From contig NC_092569.1 in assembly GCF_037975245.1 (NCBI RefSeq), forward strand, positions 28,371,668 through 28,435,667: a stretch of DNA of 64,000 bases, read 5' to 3'. How positions within the stretch are numbered: position 1 is the first letter of the stretch; each line of letters starts with the position of its first letter. The notes beneath the pieces are model-generated. The model saw only the letters and a list, made by a program, of their open reading frames with translations. It had not been told where the DNA came from and made no database searches. A program made the translations under genes and the position numbers. The stretch is from Apostichopus japonicus (lineage: Eukaryota; Echinodermata; Holothuroidea; Aspidochirotida; Stichopodidae). This document shows positions 11,501 through 21,928 of this stretch, piece by piece.

Positions 11501-14500
11501 ATTGTTACTCAGAGTTTCACAATTTGAGCAATCATCAGACAAGAGAGTTGTCCGATGATCCCTAATTGCAAAGTCAGATTGCAAAGTCGGCAATTACTAT
11601 TCTTGTTAGATTAGTTCAACAATGCGACACACAGAAACGATGTACTCAAAGCCGAAGACTTTGTTGGTACAAATCCTTTGGCCAGAGAAATTTTGCTATT
11701 TAAAATCGTAGGGTCGGCACTGTTGTTCAATGTTAGAGGGGAAAAAAACATTCAACAGGTAGAATAACTCATCCAAGGAATATTAAAATTGTGCTTGGTA
11801 TTATTAAATTATTAAATGTTGATAATATTATGTACCGTAGTTAACATGTCATAAAATTTTAAAATATGTTGTGTTTGGTTAAGAAATTGTTAACCCCCTA
11901 TACAATAGTCCATGCAGCTGAAACTTTGTAGGTTAGTCCACTATGCTGATAGGGGTAACGTAAGTTGGCTTTAAATAAAAACATAAATGGACATATTATG
12001 TCTATAACGGAATTAACTACTTTACGGCAGTTGACGTATCAGGAACACATTGATTTTTATGTATTCTGAAATACATTTGACTACTCATAAATGTATAGCA
12101 CATGCCAACCTACGAATAGAACCCATGTGACATATCTTACGCGGTGCAGGTAGGGGGGTAGGGCCCCTGCAATATTATCTGAGAATTAATCAGGTCACAC
12201 TTCCAGAGTCTATGCATGCTAAGTTTTTCATTACCGCCCTACGTACCTCTCGGGAAACATCTCTTACTGTAGTTTTGGTTTTTTCTCTCTTTCAAAGTTC
12301 CAATCATAGGCTCTGCTTGCTTTCATCCCGGTTACGTTGACAACGCCGCCAATGTATCGCCTATCGATCCGGTGTTCTCCGGTGGATCCATACTCTCATA
12401 CGGAGATGCTTGCCCCGAAGGATACCTCCAGGAGGGATCCAGTGCACTACTATGTCAGTTAACGGGAGGCTGGAACGTGTCTCTCCCAACATGTACCCGT
12501 CGGTGTTCAGATCCCCCGGTGCCGATGTTCGGTGAAATCCGTATCGGAGGTCCTAAAACGGTGTATTTGGCTGGAGATTCCTTCTTGTATATTTGCACCA
12601 TTGATTCTGGGAAAGCCTTTGCGACATACTATAACTTGAAATGTAGTGAGGAAGGTGAATGGACAGGGAATGGTCTTAATGTCGTTTGTCCAGGTAAGAA
12701 GCCGGTTTTCGGTTTTTAAGTCGGTTTGTTAGGTATAGTGCATTTAGTGACTTAAAGTGTTAAAAAATTCTTTTCGACAGTCCATTGCGTGTGTTACTTA
12801 CAAGAATACCGTAGTTTTGTATTCTATGCGTATTGGTACCAGTTTACCATTGCACCCCCTGTAACATACCTAACGTGTACATCTATGTATTTATATATGA
12901 ATACACGTATGTGTAGACCTATATATACACCTACATGTACACCTACATGTACATCTGTGTGCCTGTGTGTAGAGCTATATGTATTTCTATGTTCATACTA
13001 TGTGTACACCTATGCGTATATCCCTACGTGTACATGTTATGTGTACACATACAGTATGAATACACCTATGTATGTATATGTAGAGCTATGGATCCACCTA
13101 GGTATGTATACATCAATGTGTACACCCACATGTACAGCTATATGTATTTATATGTTAATACTATGTGCAAACCTATATGTATTCGTCTCTGTGTGTACAT
13201 GTTATGTGTACAAAGTCAGTATGAATACACCTATGTATGTATATGTAGAGATATGTATCCGCCTATGTATGTTTACATCAATGTGTACACCTACATGTAC
13301 ATCTGTGTGCCTATGTACAGCTATATGTAATTCTATGTCGACACATAGCATACACCTTACGTGCACACATATTAATACACCGATGTGTAGAGCTATATGT
13401 ACACCTTTGTATATATACACCTATGTATTCCTACTCTGATACTTCACATGATCCTCACGTTCTATTTGACGTCATTTTACATTCGTAGATCCGACGATAA
13501 CACTTCCCCCGTCAACAACAACAAGAACAACAAGATCAACTACGACGGTACCGACGACTACAGTAAGAACAACAATACAACTAACGACGACGCCTCCATC
13601 ACAGACGACAACTCTGCTGACTACAAAGGCTGCGACGACATCTATGGCGACTACACAAAAGACCACTGAAAGTCAATCAACTGAGAAAATAACTACGAAG
13701 TATGAAACCAGTCTGCCTGTCATATCATCAACCGCTGCCGGGTCCACAATACCTTTAAGCACAGAAGGTGAGTTTCGAGTCAATATGAGGGGGGGGGGGG
13801 GGAGGGGGGAGGGGGAGCTCTCCAACGTCGTTTCGAATCTACTATTATTTAACAGTATAGTTCAAGGTTAACTTGTATTAAACTGATGAAAAGGGGTACA
13901 AATTCTCTTTTCTTGGTGAATATGGAATTCCTGCGAAGAGTTTCCATGTATTGATAATTGCAGGCGTAACAGTTTGTACCTAGTGGACTTGAAGCAAACA
14001 TGTGTGACGTCATAGTTGTAAACTGACAACAATTTTTTTCTGCTTAGTTCTATTTTTTTTTTTCAATTTCTTATGGCCCTGGATTCGGTTTTTATACCTT
14101 CGGTACAAATTGTGTCAGCTTCATGTCTTGCTATCTCGAAAGAAGATTTCATCGCGATATTCAGAAACATGTTCCTTTTTCATCTCATTTATTTACTCGC
14201 AAAACGAGTTAAATTTTATTCTATTACTTTTGTAAGGTTATCCATTCAACTAGCCTACAATAATAATTCTCCATTCTAACTGCGTTGTATGCACCTTTAT
14301 AATTGTGATCTTAAAGCATGTGCGATCCTATTTTTCGCTTAATAGGTTTAAACTATCAGAGAATGTTCAGTAATAAAATAGCAACTAGTAATCCCCGTTA
14401 TTTACAGAAAGCTAAATTTAATTAAATCACCTTGACGACAGACGGTCTAATAAAGACTTGGTTTGCCGTTAATTGCTACTAAAGGAAACCAAGACTACAG

Positions 14501-17500
14501 CAGTAGCTGGTAATGTAAACAAGGCACCAGCCTTGACATGTTGTGTAAAAGATGCCTGCCTATAGGAATAGTTCCGTTTTAGTTCCATCGGTGCGTGGGT
14601 TTGTCTCTACGTTCGTTATGTTAGAGATGTGTCCTATATATTGATTATGTACTATGTATAGTATCTAAACATAACAGCCATGACTATACATAAGAATTGT
14701 AAAGTTTCCAAGGAGAGCATTTGCAAAGCGCGTAGATACATCTATAATATAAAAAACAAAACAAATTAAGAATAAACATACAGCACTGAATATAGAAGTT
14801 ATGTTTGTCATAACTGACGTTCCATGCTTGAAGAGGAGTAGGATTAAATATCTAGTGTTTGCCATTTTGCAGGAGATGTAATGGTGTGAATGCCATATCT
14901 TTGACGGCCTTCTTATGTCATACATGACAAAACCACCGTCGGTTTTAACATAAGGTCATAAGATCCCCCACCCCCCCCCCCTTCCATATTCTCACCGAAA
15001 AATCCAACGCTGTCCATCAAACGTTTTGGAGACATGAAAGAGTGAACTATGATCAGAGGCAGTGGAAGTGGAGTCGATCTAAAGAGACTTGGAGATCGGG
15101 GGAATGGAAGGGGAGGGGGGGGGGGGATATTGGAAAGGGAAGGTTTCAAGGGAAAGGGGACATCAGGGGAAATTGAGGCATGCTATACTTGTGGGTGAAA
15201 ACGACGGAATAATCCCTAAGATCCGGAAGGGAGGGAAACTGGGCGATTTAGTTCGCTCCTCTCTTATACCTGTCTCCCACTCCACACCTGCACTTTCCAT
15301 CTTACTGAGCTACACATTGGAACGTTTAGAACTGCGCCCTCGCTCCCTGGGACGCCGCCCACTTACGCCTCCTTCCGTATCTACCATCCAGGAAGAACGC
15401 TACGCATTTTCGTCAGCAAAATTTGCTCTAAACGTTTTGAGGAGTGTCCGAGAAGTGGGGCGCATTCCAAAACGTTCCAATCATGTAGTTTTGGTAGATA
15501 AGAGAGTGCATATGTAGCCTTGGAGACAGGTAAGTATTGTCACTCGTGAAACCCTAAACCAGTTTTCCAGCACTACTGTGAATGTTCTTCAGCAAATCGG
15601 CACTTTGTATCACATTTTCTATATTTTTCTTTTAAAATAAGGAGCTCTTTTTAGCTATTTTTGATCCTCTAGTTCGCCAAAGGGACCTTTTCTCTATGAC
15701 AGCATGAATAAAGAATAATTTTCTTTAAGAAAAAGTTGCGCTTGTAAATTTATATAGATGGACTGAGGCACTTATGATGTTTTCACAAAACTGGCAAAGG
15801 GCGGGGAAAGGGGCCACTGTACTCCTCGAACATTATCCCTGCACTGTGGACACATAAAATCCTACTCTACATATAGGCTTATTCGATTCCCTTGTTACGT
15901 AGTGTCATTCCAACAGCGTTATATTTAACTATAGTGCATTTTATGAGAATTATCACACCAATGAATGAACATCTCAACTTGATAAAGCGACCAAATAATT
16001 TCATTGTTGCTATAGAATATAACGCAATCAATATTTGAGTCTAAGAGCAGGCTTTATAAGCTGTGATCATATATTGATTGTAGTTTTCATAGTTTAATAT
16101 TATATTAATATGTTGGTCGATTTACATGAGATACGCAATTGGGCACCTGATGGTTGTAAATGATCGATAGTTAGCGGTGAAGTATACAGAGGTCGCGAAT
16201 TAACTGTTCAAGTGTAAATAATATCGTGCATTAGCTGTGCTGTACTATAGTTATTATCTTGTTTCCAGGTGGGGGAACTGTATTGATGATAAATTGAACG
16301 GAATGTTAGGTGCCTGGGGTAGTCGGTTTCGTAGTATCCAAGGACGGGGTTTATTTGTTAACACTTTAAAACAATTAAAAACGTACTTACTGCGTGAAGT
16401 CTCAATGTTAACAAAAATATGAGTCAATTGTGAACCTTCCGTCAACTTTCTTATTAGAGAATGTGATGTCACTCACTCATTAGTTCTAGTATGAAAAAAA
16501 AATGAAGGTTAAAATACACTTGGTGTACATGTCCGTTTGTTTTACGCATGTGTTCACTGTTCTTTTTTCTTCTTTCAACGCAGCCACGCCAACGATCCGT
16601 GTTTCTACGAACGGTGTGAAGAATACTGAAGCCCATACCACCCAAACTACTCAGACACAGAACATTTCAACCGTATCGTCGAATGTCACAGATGAACCGC
16701 CAGCGGTTACATCGGAAAGAGTCACAGATACACCGTCAACTGTCACAAGTTCTTCGCTGGAGGTCTCATCCACAAATCTTGCAAGTACCCGTATACCTTC
16801 GACGGGGACAAACACACCGTCAACAGTGACCAATACACCGCCCACAGTGACCAATACACAGCCCACTGTGACCAATATACCGTCAGCATTATCAAATACA
16901 CCGCCCACAGTGACCAATACACCGCCCACAGTGACCAATACACCGCCCACATTGACCAATACACCGCCCACATTGATCAATACACCGCCCAGAGTGACAA
17001 ATACACCGTCAATAGTGACCAATACACCGTCAACAGTGAGCGATACCCCTTTAGTTAGGTCGAGTGCCGTTATGCAAATTACGACAAACAAACAAACAAC
17101 AGCGAAAGCCACGGAGGAAGTCACTACAGCTGGACCGGTAAGTACTGCGGCACCATCGAGTCTGCCAACTACCCAGACGATAACTGGGAAGGAGGTAACA
17201 AACCTCCTCACTACTGAACGGATGACGCATTCAATACCCCCAGACACCACACGTGCATCTACAAGAAGCTTCACGGGAATAACGAATGGTGGGACACAGC
17301 CCACTATCTCTGCGTCTGTAGCAGATACAACAACAACTAATAATGTCACAGGAAGTGACGGCACAGCGTCTTCAGTGCATATCGTAGCTATGACAACAGC
17401 TTCATCTAGTGAAGAACCGGAACGAACAAGACTTCAGACGATGATCCCTAGACTGACGAAACGACCTGATGTTGGTGGTATAGATACCGTCAAAAGTAAG

Positions 17501-20500
17501 ATACCTTTCCATCATTGCAAGTTGCATGTTCCATTGAATTCGTCATACCCAGATGGGTACCATCATCGATAGGTACCATCATCGATGGGTATCATCATCG
17601 ATGGGTACCATAATCGATGGGTATATTTTCGATGGGTACCATCATCGATGGGTACCATTATCGATGGGTACCATTATCGAAAGGTATCATCATCGATGGG
17701 TACCACTATCGATGGGTACCATTATCGATGTGTACCATCATCGATGGGTACCATCATCGATGGGTACCATCATCGATGGGTACCATTATCGATGGGTACC
17801 ATCATCGATGGGTACCATCATCGATGGGTACCATAATCGATGGGTATATTATCGATGGGTACCATCATCGATGGGTACCACTATCGATGGGTACCACTAT
17901 CGATGGGTACCATCATCGATGGGTACCATAATCGATGGGTACCACTATCGATGGGTACCACTATCGATGGGTACAATCGGCAAAGGGAACTTAGAACGAT
18001 AACCTCTCTGTATCTATCACTTTAGTCAACCAAATTGGCACCAGGAATGATGCAATTAGCAACATTCAATATGTGGGACACACAATGTTCTGGAGTAGAT
18101 TTAAAGGGTTATTAATAATTCGCTGATAAAAGTCCAGTGAAAATCTTGCAAGCTCTAAAATATCTAGTCTAGTCTAATCAATGATGTGTAAATATTCTAT
18201 CGATTGGTAAACATAATGGTTTCAACCCAAAACAGTTTTTAACCCATCACAGAGTGCGGCGTAATGATTTTTTTTTTACAGCACAATATTACAGTTTTGC
18301 ATGACAGCATCTCGGTTTATTTACCTCACAACATTTCTTGGCTAGAAAATGTTGTATTCGATTGGCTCAAATGTCTCAGTTAGACAACACTTTTTCACCT
18401 CAATAGAGTTTACGTAACATTTAATTTAGTATTATAATATTGCGACATGAAGTTTCATCTAATTTACGGAGTGGATCTGTTAAGATATATTTAACTTATC
18501 ATTATGATGTGTGGAACCTTGCAACATTCCAAAAGATCTTTACAATTAAGTTATTTTGCCAATAAAATAAAACTGTTAGCAAACTGCTTATCCACTAAAG
18601 AGCCTGCGTAAGAGAAGGTGTAAAAAGCCTCTGAAGAAGATCCTGCTAGGATCGAAACGTCAGGCCAACTTACCTTTACACCAAGTTATTTTGCTGTCAA
18701 GTTTGAAACTCATACCTACTTATAGGAAACGTAGCATGAGAAGAAAAAAATTGAACGAGTTTGTAAGGTGATCACAAGAATCATATAAAAGTAGTTTTTC
18801 TTGAATAAAGATGCCCACTAATGCTTTACTTATGAAAAGATATATATATATATATATATATATTTTTGATTTTAATGATATTTATCATCTCTGTAATTTC
18901 TCCTGCCTCTCACCAGCTCTTCTCCCTTACCTTCTGGCGGCGGCAGGTCTCTTCCTTTTCGTCATCATTATGACATTTGCAGCTGCTGTCACGTGTGGCA
19001 GGTAAGATGCAGTTGAACATAAGTACATCACGCCACTCTTACCTGTCCCCATGCGTATGCACCCCTTTCTACCTAGCTTAGGATAATCGGTAACATTCTT
19101 GCACAGCGCCCCTCCCCCTTTGACTTCTCCAATTCGTGACCTTTGTCCTTCCAAATTTACCATTCTGAAGATTCCGGCGCGATTCTAGGTAGTTTAATTT
19201 TTCTCAATTATTATTTTTTCTTTCTACGCGAGTCATAAAACAGTAACATTGGATGCATGGAGTCACGTACCAGACAATCGAAATCTAACTATACCCCTTC
19301 CTACAATGCTGAGCAATGTACAAGGGAGGCCCGTAGGATGCTCGATCCTATATGGCTTTAGGGTACACATATACGACCAGTGCAAAATGAAGGGCCTACG
19401 TTTTTCTTCGTGCCAAGATCGAAATCTTTCGCCCAGTTTGGCCCGGTGGCCCTCAACTGAGAACCCCTGATGTATGTGGTTATATGTGGTAACTACATGT
19501 GATCGCAATTCAAACAGCAGTTTGTCCTGAAGCAATTAACATTTTGACGGCCAGTTTGCATAGGGAACTATTATAGGGCTCTTTTAATGTTTTTTTTAAA
19601 TAAATATTATAGTGAATTTGTGGCAAAGGGGAGCTGTCTGTGAAAGGATGGGAGGGTGTCGGTGAAGAAAGTTCCAAATGGTTGAATATATGAACGAAAC
19701 TGGGCAATTGTGAAACCGTCCGTCAAAAGAAAAAAGAAAAGAAAAGAAAAGAAAGACCAATTTCTTTCATGAAATTCAAAACGTCCGGAGACAAAGGTGA
19801 CTTCTTCACCCAGTACCGAAACTTGGGCCCCTTTTGTGTAAATAAACCAATGTATTTGATGGCCTTGTGCAGTGATCTATCGTTCCCTATTGAAGAACAC
19901 GAAAGTCACCAAGGCGTGACTTGAAGTACCTATAGTGATGATAGAGGTGTAAACTCACATGCACTGAAATGTGACTGGATGATCTATAGCAATGGTTCAT
20001 TGAAAAGTGTGGGGCGGGGGTTCAAAGGCCAATTGATATCCAGCATGGGGAAGATTTTAACGACTCACAGAATAGGTTACTTTGCATGAGTGGGATTAAC
20101 ATGCGATGTACAAATGTAAGGCTTTATATGAATGTGTTCTAGCAGATTATTCCCCCCCCCCCTCTTTTATGAAGAAAATTACAGTTGTAAATTGAGTTAC
20201 AAGCGGAATCCCCCCCCCCTACACACGTCTCTTGGGGTTGCGTTGGGTGGATAAGGATATAAAATATGGGGGGGGGGGCGGGGCATTAAGCGCCAATCTA
20301 CAGTGTAAGCAGTTTGGTTAATGGAGATCACTTTCGTTAAAGCAGCTCGCTTTTACTAATTTCACAAATAAGAATATCTTGTAAGGCTTATTCAATTCCT
20401 TTACCAAATGAAAGTAATTATGTCCCCCTAACAACCAGTTACTGTATTGCAGTTCTCTATGCTACTTTCAAAGTATCTCCATGTGTGCTAATGACGAAGT

Positions 20501-21928
20501 CCACATAATCAAAGGGGATGAAATAAGCAAATTGAGGTCCAAATTTTTACATGTAAAATTAGGAGAATTCGCGTTACTCTCTATAGTTACGAAATCACCG
20601 TAGGTTATATATACTAGTTAAACGTTGATTATCTAACTTTCTCGGGTAAAGCTTTCTCGGGTAATATATATTTCGTGCCAAACAGAGTGCAACATCCATG
20701 AAAGAACTTAAACAACTGAATATCATTTCATTAGCAACATTTTGGTAAAGTCTTGATCAAGAACCTAATAGACCACACGTAGCGCAGACCAGTGTCCTGC
20801 TGTGAAAATAAGAGTGCGCCCTCGTCTACCTAGAATTTGTATTCGATGCTAATTATGCAGGTAACCCTCGAGTGTGACAGCCTATAGTGAAAGCGCGCCC
20901 TCGTTTACAAATTACAGAGGAAGTTAGTGTTATTTACCGCTTTTGCGCCAAGTTCTAAATAATCGGCATTTTTTTGTGACATGTTTAGTTTTGAAATATT
21001 ATTTTCCGTTTCTGATTTTTCTTTATATCTCCCGTTTTTTTTTCTTTTCATTTTTAAATTCCACTTTAGAAAAATGCCGCAAGATAAGACCAGACTTACA
21101 CATGGGCGTTCAAACGGTCAGGTCAATGGGAGAATTAATGGACAGTCAAATGGCGGAATGAATGGGCATGCGAATGGTCACGTCTCTTCAGCAGATAATA
21201 ATAACTTTGCTAACCCTTCATATAAAGAAGGAGGCGCAGCATTTGATAACCCGGCCTTCAGCGATGATTTATCTAACTTTAGTGGTTCTCCAGCTCGCAC
21301 TGGGTTTGCTTCTTTTAGAGAATCAACGACTTATGACACTGTAGATGAAAAGGGCAAACTTTCCGCCTCTCCAGGAAGTCCCATTGCTATAGGAGGTGCT
21401 CCACCAACACCACCACCCCTTCCTCCACCTCCTCTCCCATCATCAGGACCTCCAACATTGCCAAGGAGGCAGGAACGACCACCCCCCGCTGTCCGGAGGT
21501 TACCACCCCTTGGGGATGTACCAAGGGGGTCTTACACGCTACCTAAACCTTCAAAAACTTCTCCGAAATGGGAAGAGACACCTTCCAGGGGACCGTCGAC
21601 CCCTCCAGCGACTTTACCAAAACCAGTTAGGAAATCCAGTTCCACAAGAAAGGAGCCATTAGCATCAACTCCGAAGGGAGCAATTTCACATTCTGAACTC
21701 TACGCAGCTATTAACAAGAAACCCAAACTAAAGAGGACACACGCGGTGGCATTGCCTATCCAGGCCGGTGACTTAAACACAATCGACAGCAGTTATTTAT
21801 CGGTTAGCGGGTATTCGACACTGGACTATGATGAAAAACCAACTGCCTCCAAATCAGATACACTCAGATCAAACGCCAGTGAACAGTTCTTTGATGAAGA
21901 TGCAAAGCAGTTGGCGACAAGACTATAG
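5510..21928 (+). CDS. WSC-CCP-CCP-mucin-like type I transmembrane protein, 7 exons (whole gene span)
   Basis: Joined exons 5510-5594, 9589-9936, 12298-12693, 13489-13767, 16584-17495, 18917-19001 and 21070-21928 give 2,964 nt, an open frame of 987 residues plus stop. Order: signal peptide (about 1-22), WSC cysteine-rich domain (about 30-143), CCP1 (Cys 152, 183, 197, 210), CCP2 (Cys 214, 244, 260, 275), Thr/Ser/Pro stalk (about 278-673), one transmembrane helix (about 675-697), cytoplasmic tail of about 285 residues. WSC domains are thought to bind carbohydrate and CCP domains occur in complement regulators and adhesion proteins, so a cell-surface receptor or adhesion role is inferred. The tail has NPSY (750-753), NPAF (762-765), a polyproline run (813-825) and ITIM-like SSYLSV and SGYSTL (Tyr 944 and 950), suggesting PTB-, SH3- and SH2-domain partners. 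I do not recognise a named orthologue. Exact phase closure across all seven exons makes the model strong; the splice sites are untested. Confidence 0.85.
7263..7365 (+). mobile_element. SINE-A body fragment, opposite orientation
   Basis: Contains GGAAGCCACCCGACGTG, CATAAGC and CACCCGTGGTCGCT, matching the SINE-A body. No tRNA head is recognisable. Confidence 0.55.
7395..7423. repeat. (ATT)n microsatellite
   Basis: About nine ATT units in receptor intron 1. Confidence 0.9.
9278..9525 (-). mobile_element. SINE-A copy just before the WSC exon
   Basis: Near full length. Minus strand reads a tRNA-like head ending in a good B box (GGTTCGATACCC). It ends about 65 bp from the exon 2 acceptor. Confidence 0.82.
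9589..9936 (+). CDS. Exon 2: WSC domain
   Basis: The exon follows ATTTTACAG and ends before GTGAGA, phases 1 and 1. It encodes a complete WSC domain: GCFWDN at the start, a Cys-rich middle (CRSICEAQNF, FYSLQAGRQCFCGG) and the closing CTGNSTQLCGGEYRM then VYEI. This matches the family pattern of eight or more conserved cysteines ending in C-x-G-N-x-x-x-x-C-G-G. The ATG-initiated reading in this region starts inside the exon and is not the real start. Confidence 0.9.
10448..10992. mobile_element. 545-bp TA-flanked MITE with TCGTCAA subrepeats
   Basis: Ends CGGAAGCGTAGAA and TTCTACGCTTCCG are inverted and flanked by TA on both sides. Arms stay similar for about 45 bp. The interior is many direct and inverted copies of a TTTTGACGA / TCGTCAAAA motif. 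TA flanks suggest a Tc1/mariner-type mobiliser. It lies in receptor intron 2. Confidence 0.7.
12298..12693 (+). CDS. Exon 3: two CCP/sushi domains
   Basis: Acceptor TTTCAAAG, donor GTAAGA, phases 1 and 1. It encodes two four-cysteine modules. The first runs from ACFHPGY to WNVSLPTC and the second from CSDPPVPMFG to a final VVCPG. Both have the GxW or GEW tryptophan before the last cysteine that marks CCP domains. Having both modules in one exon is slightly unusual, since CCPs are often encoded one per exon. Confidence 0.88.
12880..13440. repeat. Degenerate TATGTAxACC-rich tandem array
   Basis: Irregular repeats of CCTATGTATGTATATGTAGA and related units, with at least two long diverged copies (about 13045 and 13215). 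Open frames here (Tyr/Cys/Thr-rich on both strands) are repeat artefacts. In receptor intron 3. Confidence 0.75.
13489..13767 (+). CDS. Exon 4: Thr-rich mucin-like stalk, first part
   Basis: Acceptor CATTCGTAG, donor GTGAGT, phases 1 and 1. In the frame set by exon 3 it encodes PTITLPPSTTTRTTRSTTTV and a continuing Thr/Ser/Pro-rich stretch ending STIPLSTE. A dense O-glycosylation stalk is inferred. Another frame through the same bases is also open (Asn/Asp-rich), a by-product of the ACN-rich codons. Confidence 0.8.
13788..13818. repeat. G-rich tract
   Basis: Nearly pure G run 20 bp after the exon 4 donor. Similar tracts occur at 6180-6197, 15109-15126 and 20263-20282. Confidence 0.85.
13819..16583. 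other. Receptor intron 4, no gene seen
   Basis: About 2.8 kb. G- and C-rich short tracts near 14960-15125 and a 142-codon open frame at 15089-15517 with no recognisable domain. I see no supported gene. Confidence 0.5.
16584..17495 (+). CDS. Exon 5: Thr/Ser/Pro mucin-like stalk with 7-residue repeats
   Basis: Acceptor CAACGCAG, donor GTAAGA, phases 1 and 1, 303 complete codons. The centre (about 16800-17045) is a 21-bp coding minisatellite encoding variants of TNTPPTV, about eleven copies. The ATG at 16502 lies upstream of the acceptor and is not needed. Minus-strand open frames here are shadows of the low-complexity codons. The repeat number is expected to vary between individuals. Confidence 0.82.
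16800..17045 (+). repeat. 21-bp coding minisatellite (TNTPPTV repeats)
   Basis: Unit CACCGCCCACAGTGACCAAT plus one base, about eleven copies, in frame in exon 5. Confidence 0.88.
17553..17975. repeat. 16-bp palindrome-rich minisatellite, about 26 copies
   Basis: Unit GGGTACCATCATCGAT, carrying GGTACC and ATCGAT palindromes. Starts 58 bp after the exon 5 donor. Since 16 is not a multiple of 3, all three plus frames stay open. Confidence 0.92.
18561..18680. mobile_element. Fold-back element copy 1 with CTGAAGA...GAAA hairpin
   Basis: Carries CTGTTAGCAAACTGCTTATC, then AGCCT-CTGAAGA, a stem GATCCT/AGGATC, GAAACGTC and AGGC, closed by GGTGTAAA/TTTACACC. A second copy at 59571-59688 has the same hairpin but with the flank on the other side and inverted. 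Confidence 0.6.
18840..18864. repeat. (AT)n microsatellite
   Basis: About 12 AT units, 50 bp before the transmembrane exon. Confidence 0.9.
18917..19001 (+). CDS. Exon 6: transmembrane helix
   Basis: Follows the pyrimidine-rich CTGCCTCTCACCAG and ends before GTAAGA, phase 1 in and phase 2 out. It encodes LLPYLLAAAGLFLFVIIMTF then AAAVTCGR, a single hydrophobic span of about 23 residues with a basic end facing the cytoplasm. Confidence 0.82.
19300..19470. repeat. Dispersed repeat shared with about 54315-54450
   Basis: Shares CTGAGCAATGTxCAxGGxxG, CTATxxGGCTTTA and an ACCACTGG/CCTCAACTGAG-like end with the second locus. Family not identified. Confidence 0.45.
19471..21069. other. Receptor intron 6, no gene seen
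   Basis: Short C and G homopolymer tracts at 20152-20164, 20208-20220 and 20263-20282. Nothing else supported. Confidence 0.5.
21070..21928 (+). CDS. Exon 7: cytoplasmic signalling tail and stop
   Basis: Acceptor CCACTTTAG; the frame continues as RKMPQDKTRL. The tail opens with about six NGxx tetrapeptides (residues 717-739), then NPSY and NPAF, a polyproline segment, basic stretches with PxxP motifs, and a C-terminal cluster of tyrosines (ELYAAI, SSYLSV, SGYSTL, LDYDEK). It ends KQLATRL and TAG at 21926-21928. An ATG at 20981 is intronic. The last codons form the first unit of a repeat that continues into the 3' UTR. Confidence 0.85.

Noticed and set aside
12789-13439. 216-codon Tyr/Cys/Thr-rich open frame and overlapping frames
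   Set aside because: Falls in a degenerate tandem repeat within an intron, with several frames open at once.
15089-15517. 142-codon plus-strand open frame
   Set aside because: Starts in a G-rich tract, has no recognisable domain and no matching splice phase with the receptor exons.
16651-17364. 237-codon minus-strand open frame
   Set aside because: Shadow of the repetitive mucin-stalk exon on the plus strand.
17553-18002. 149-codon open frame of GTIIDGYHHRWVP repeats
   Set aside because: It is a 16-bp minisatellite open in three frames, lying after the exon 5 donor; the true transcript skips it.
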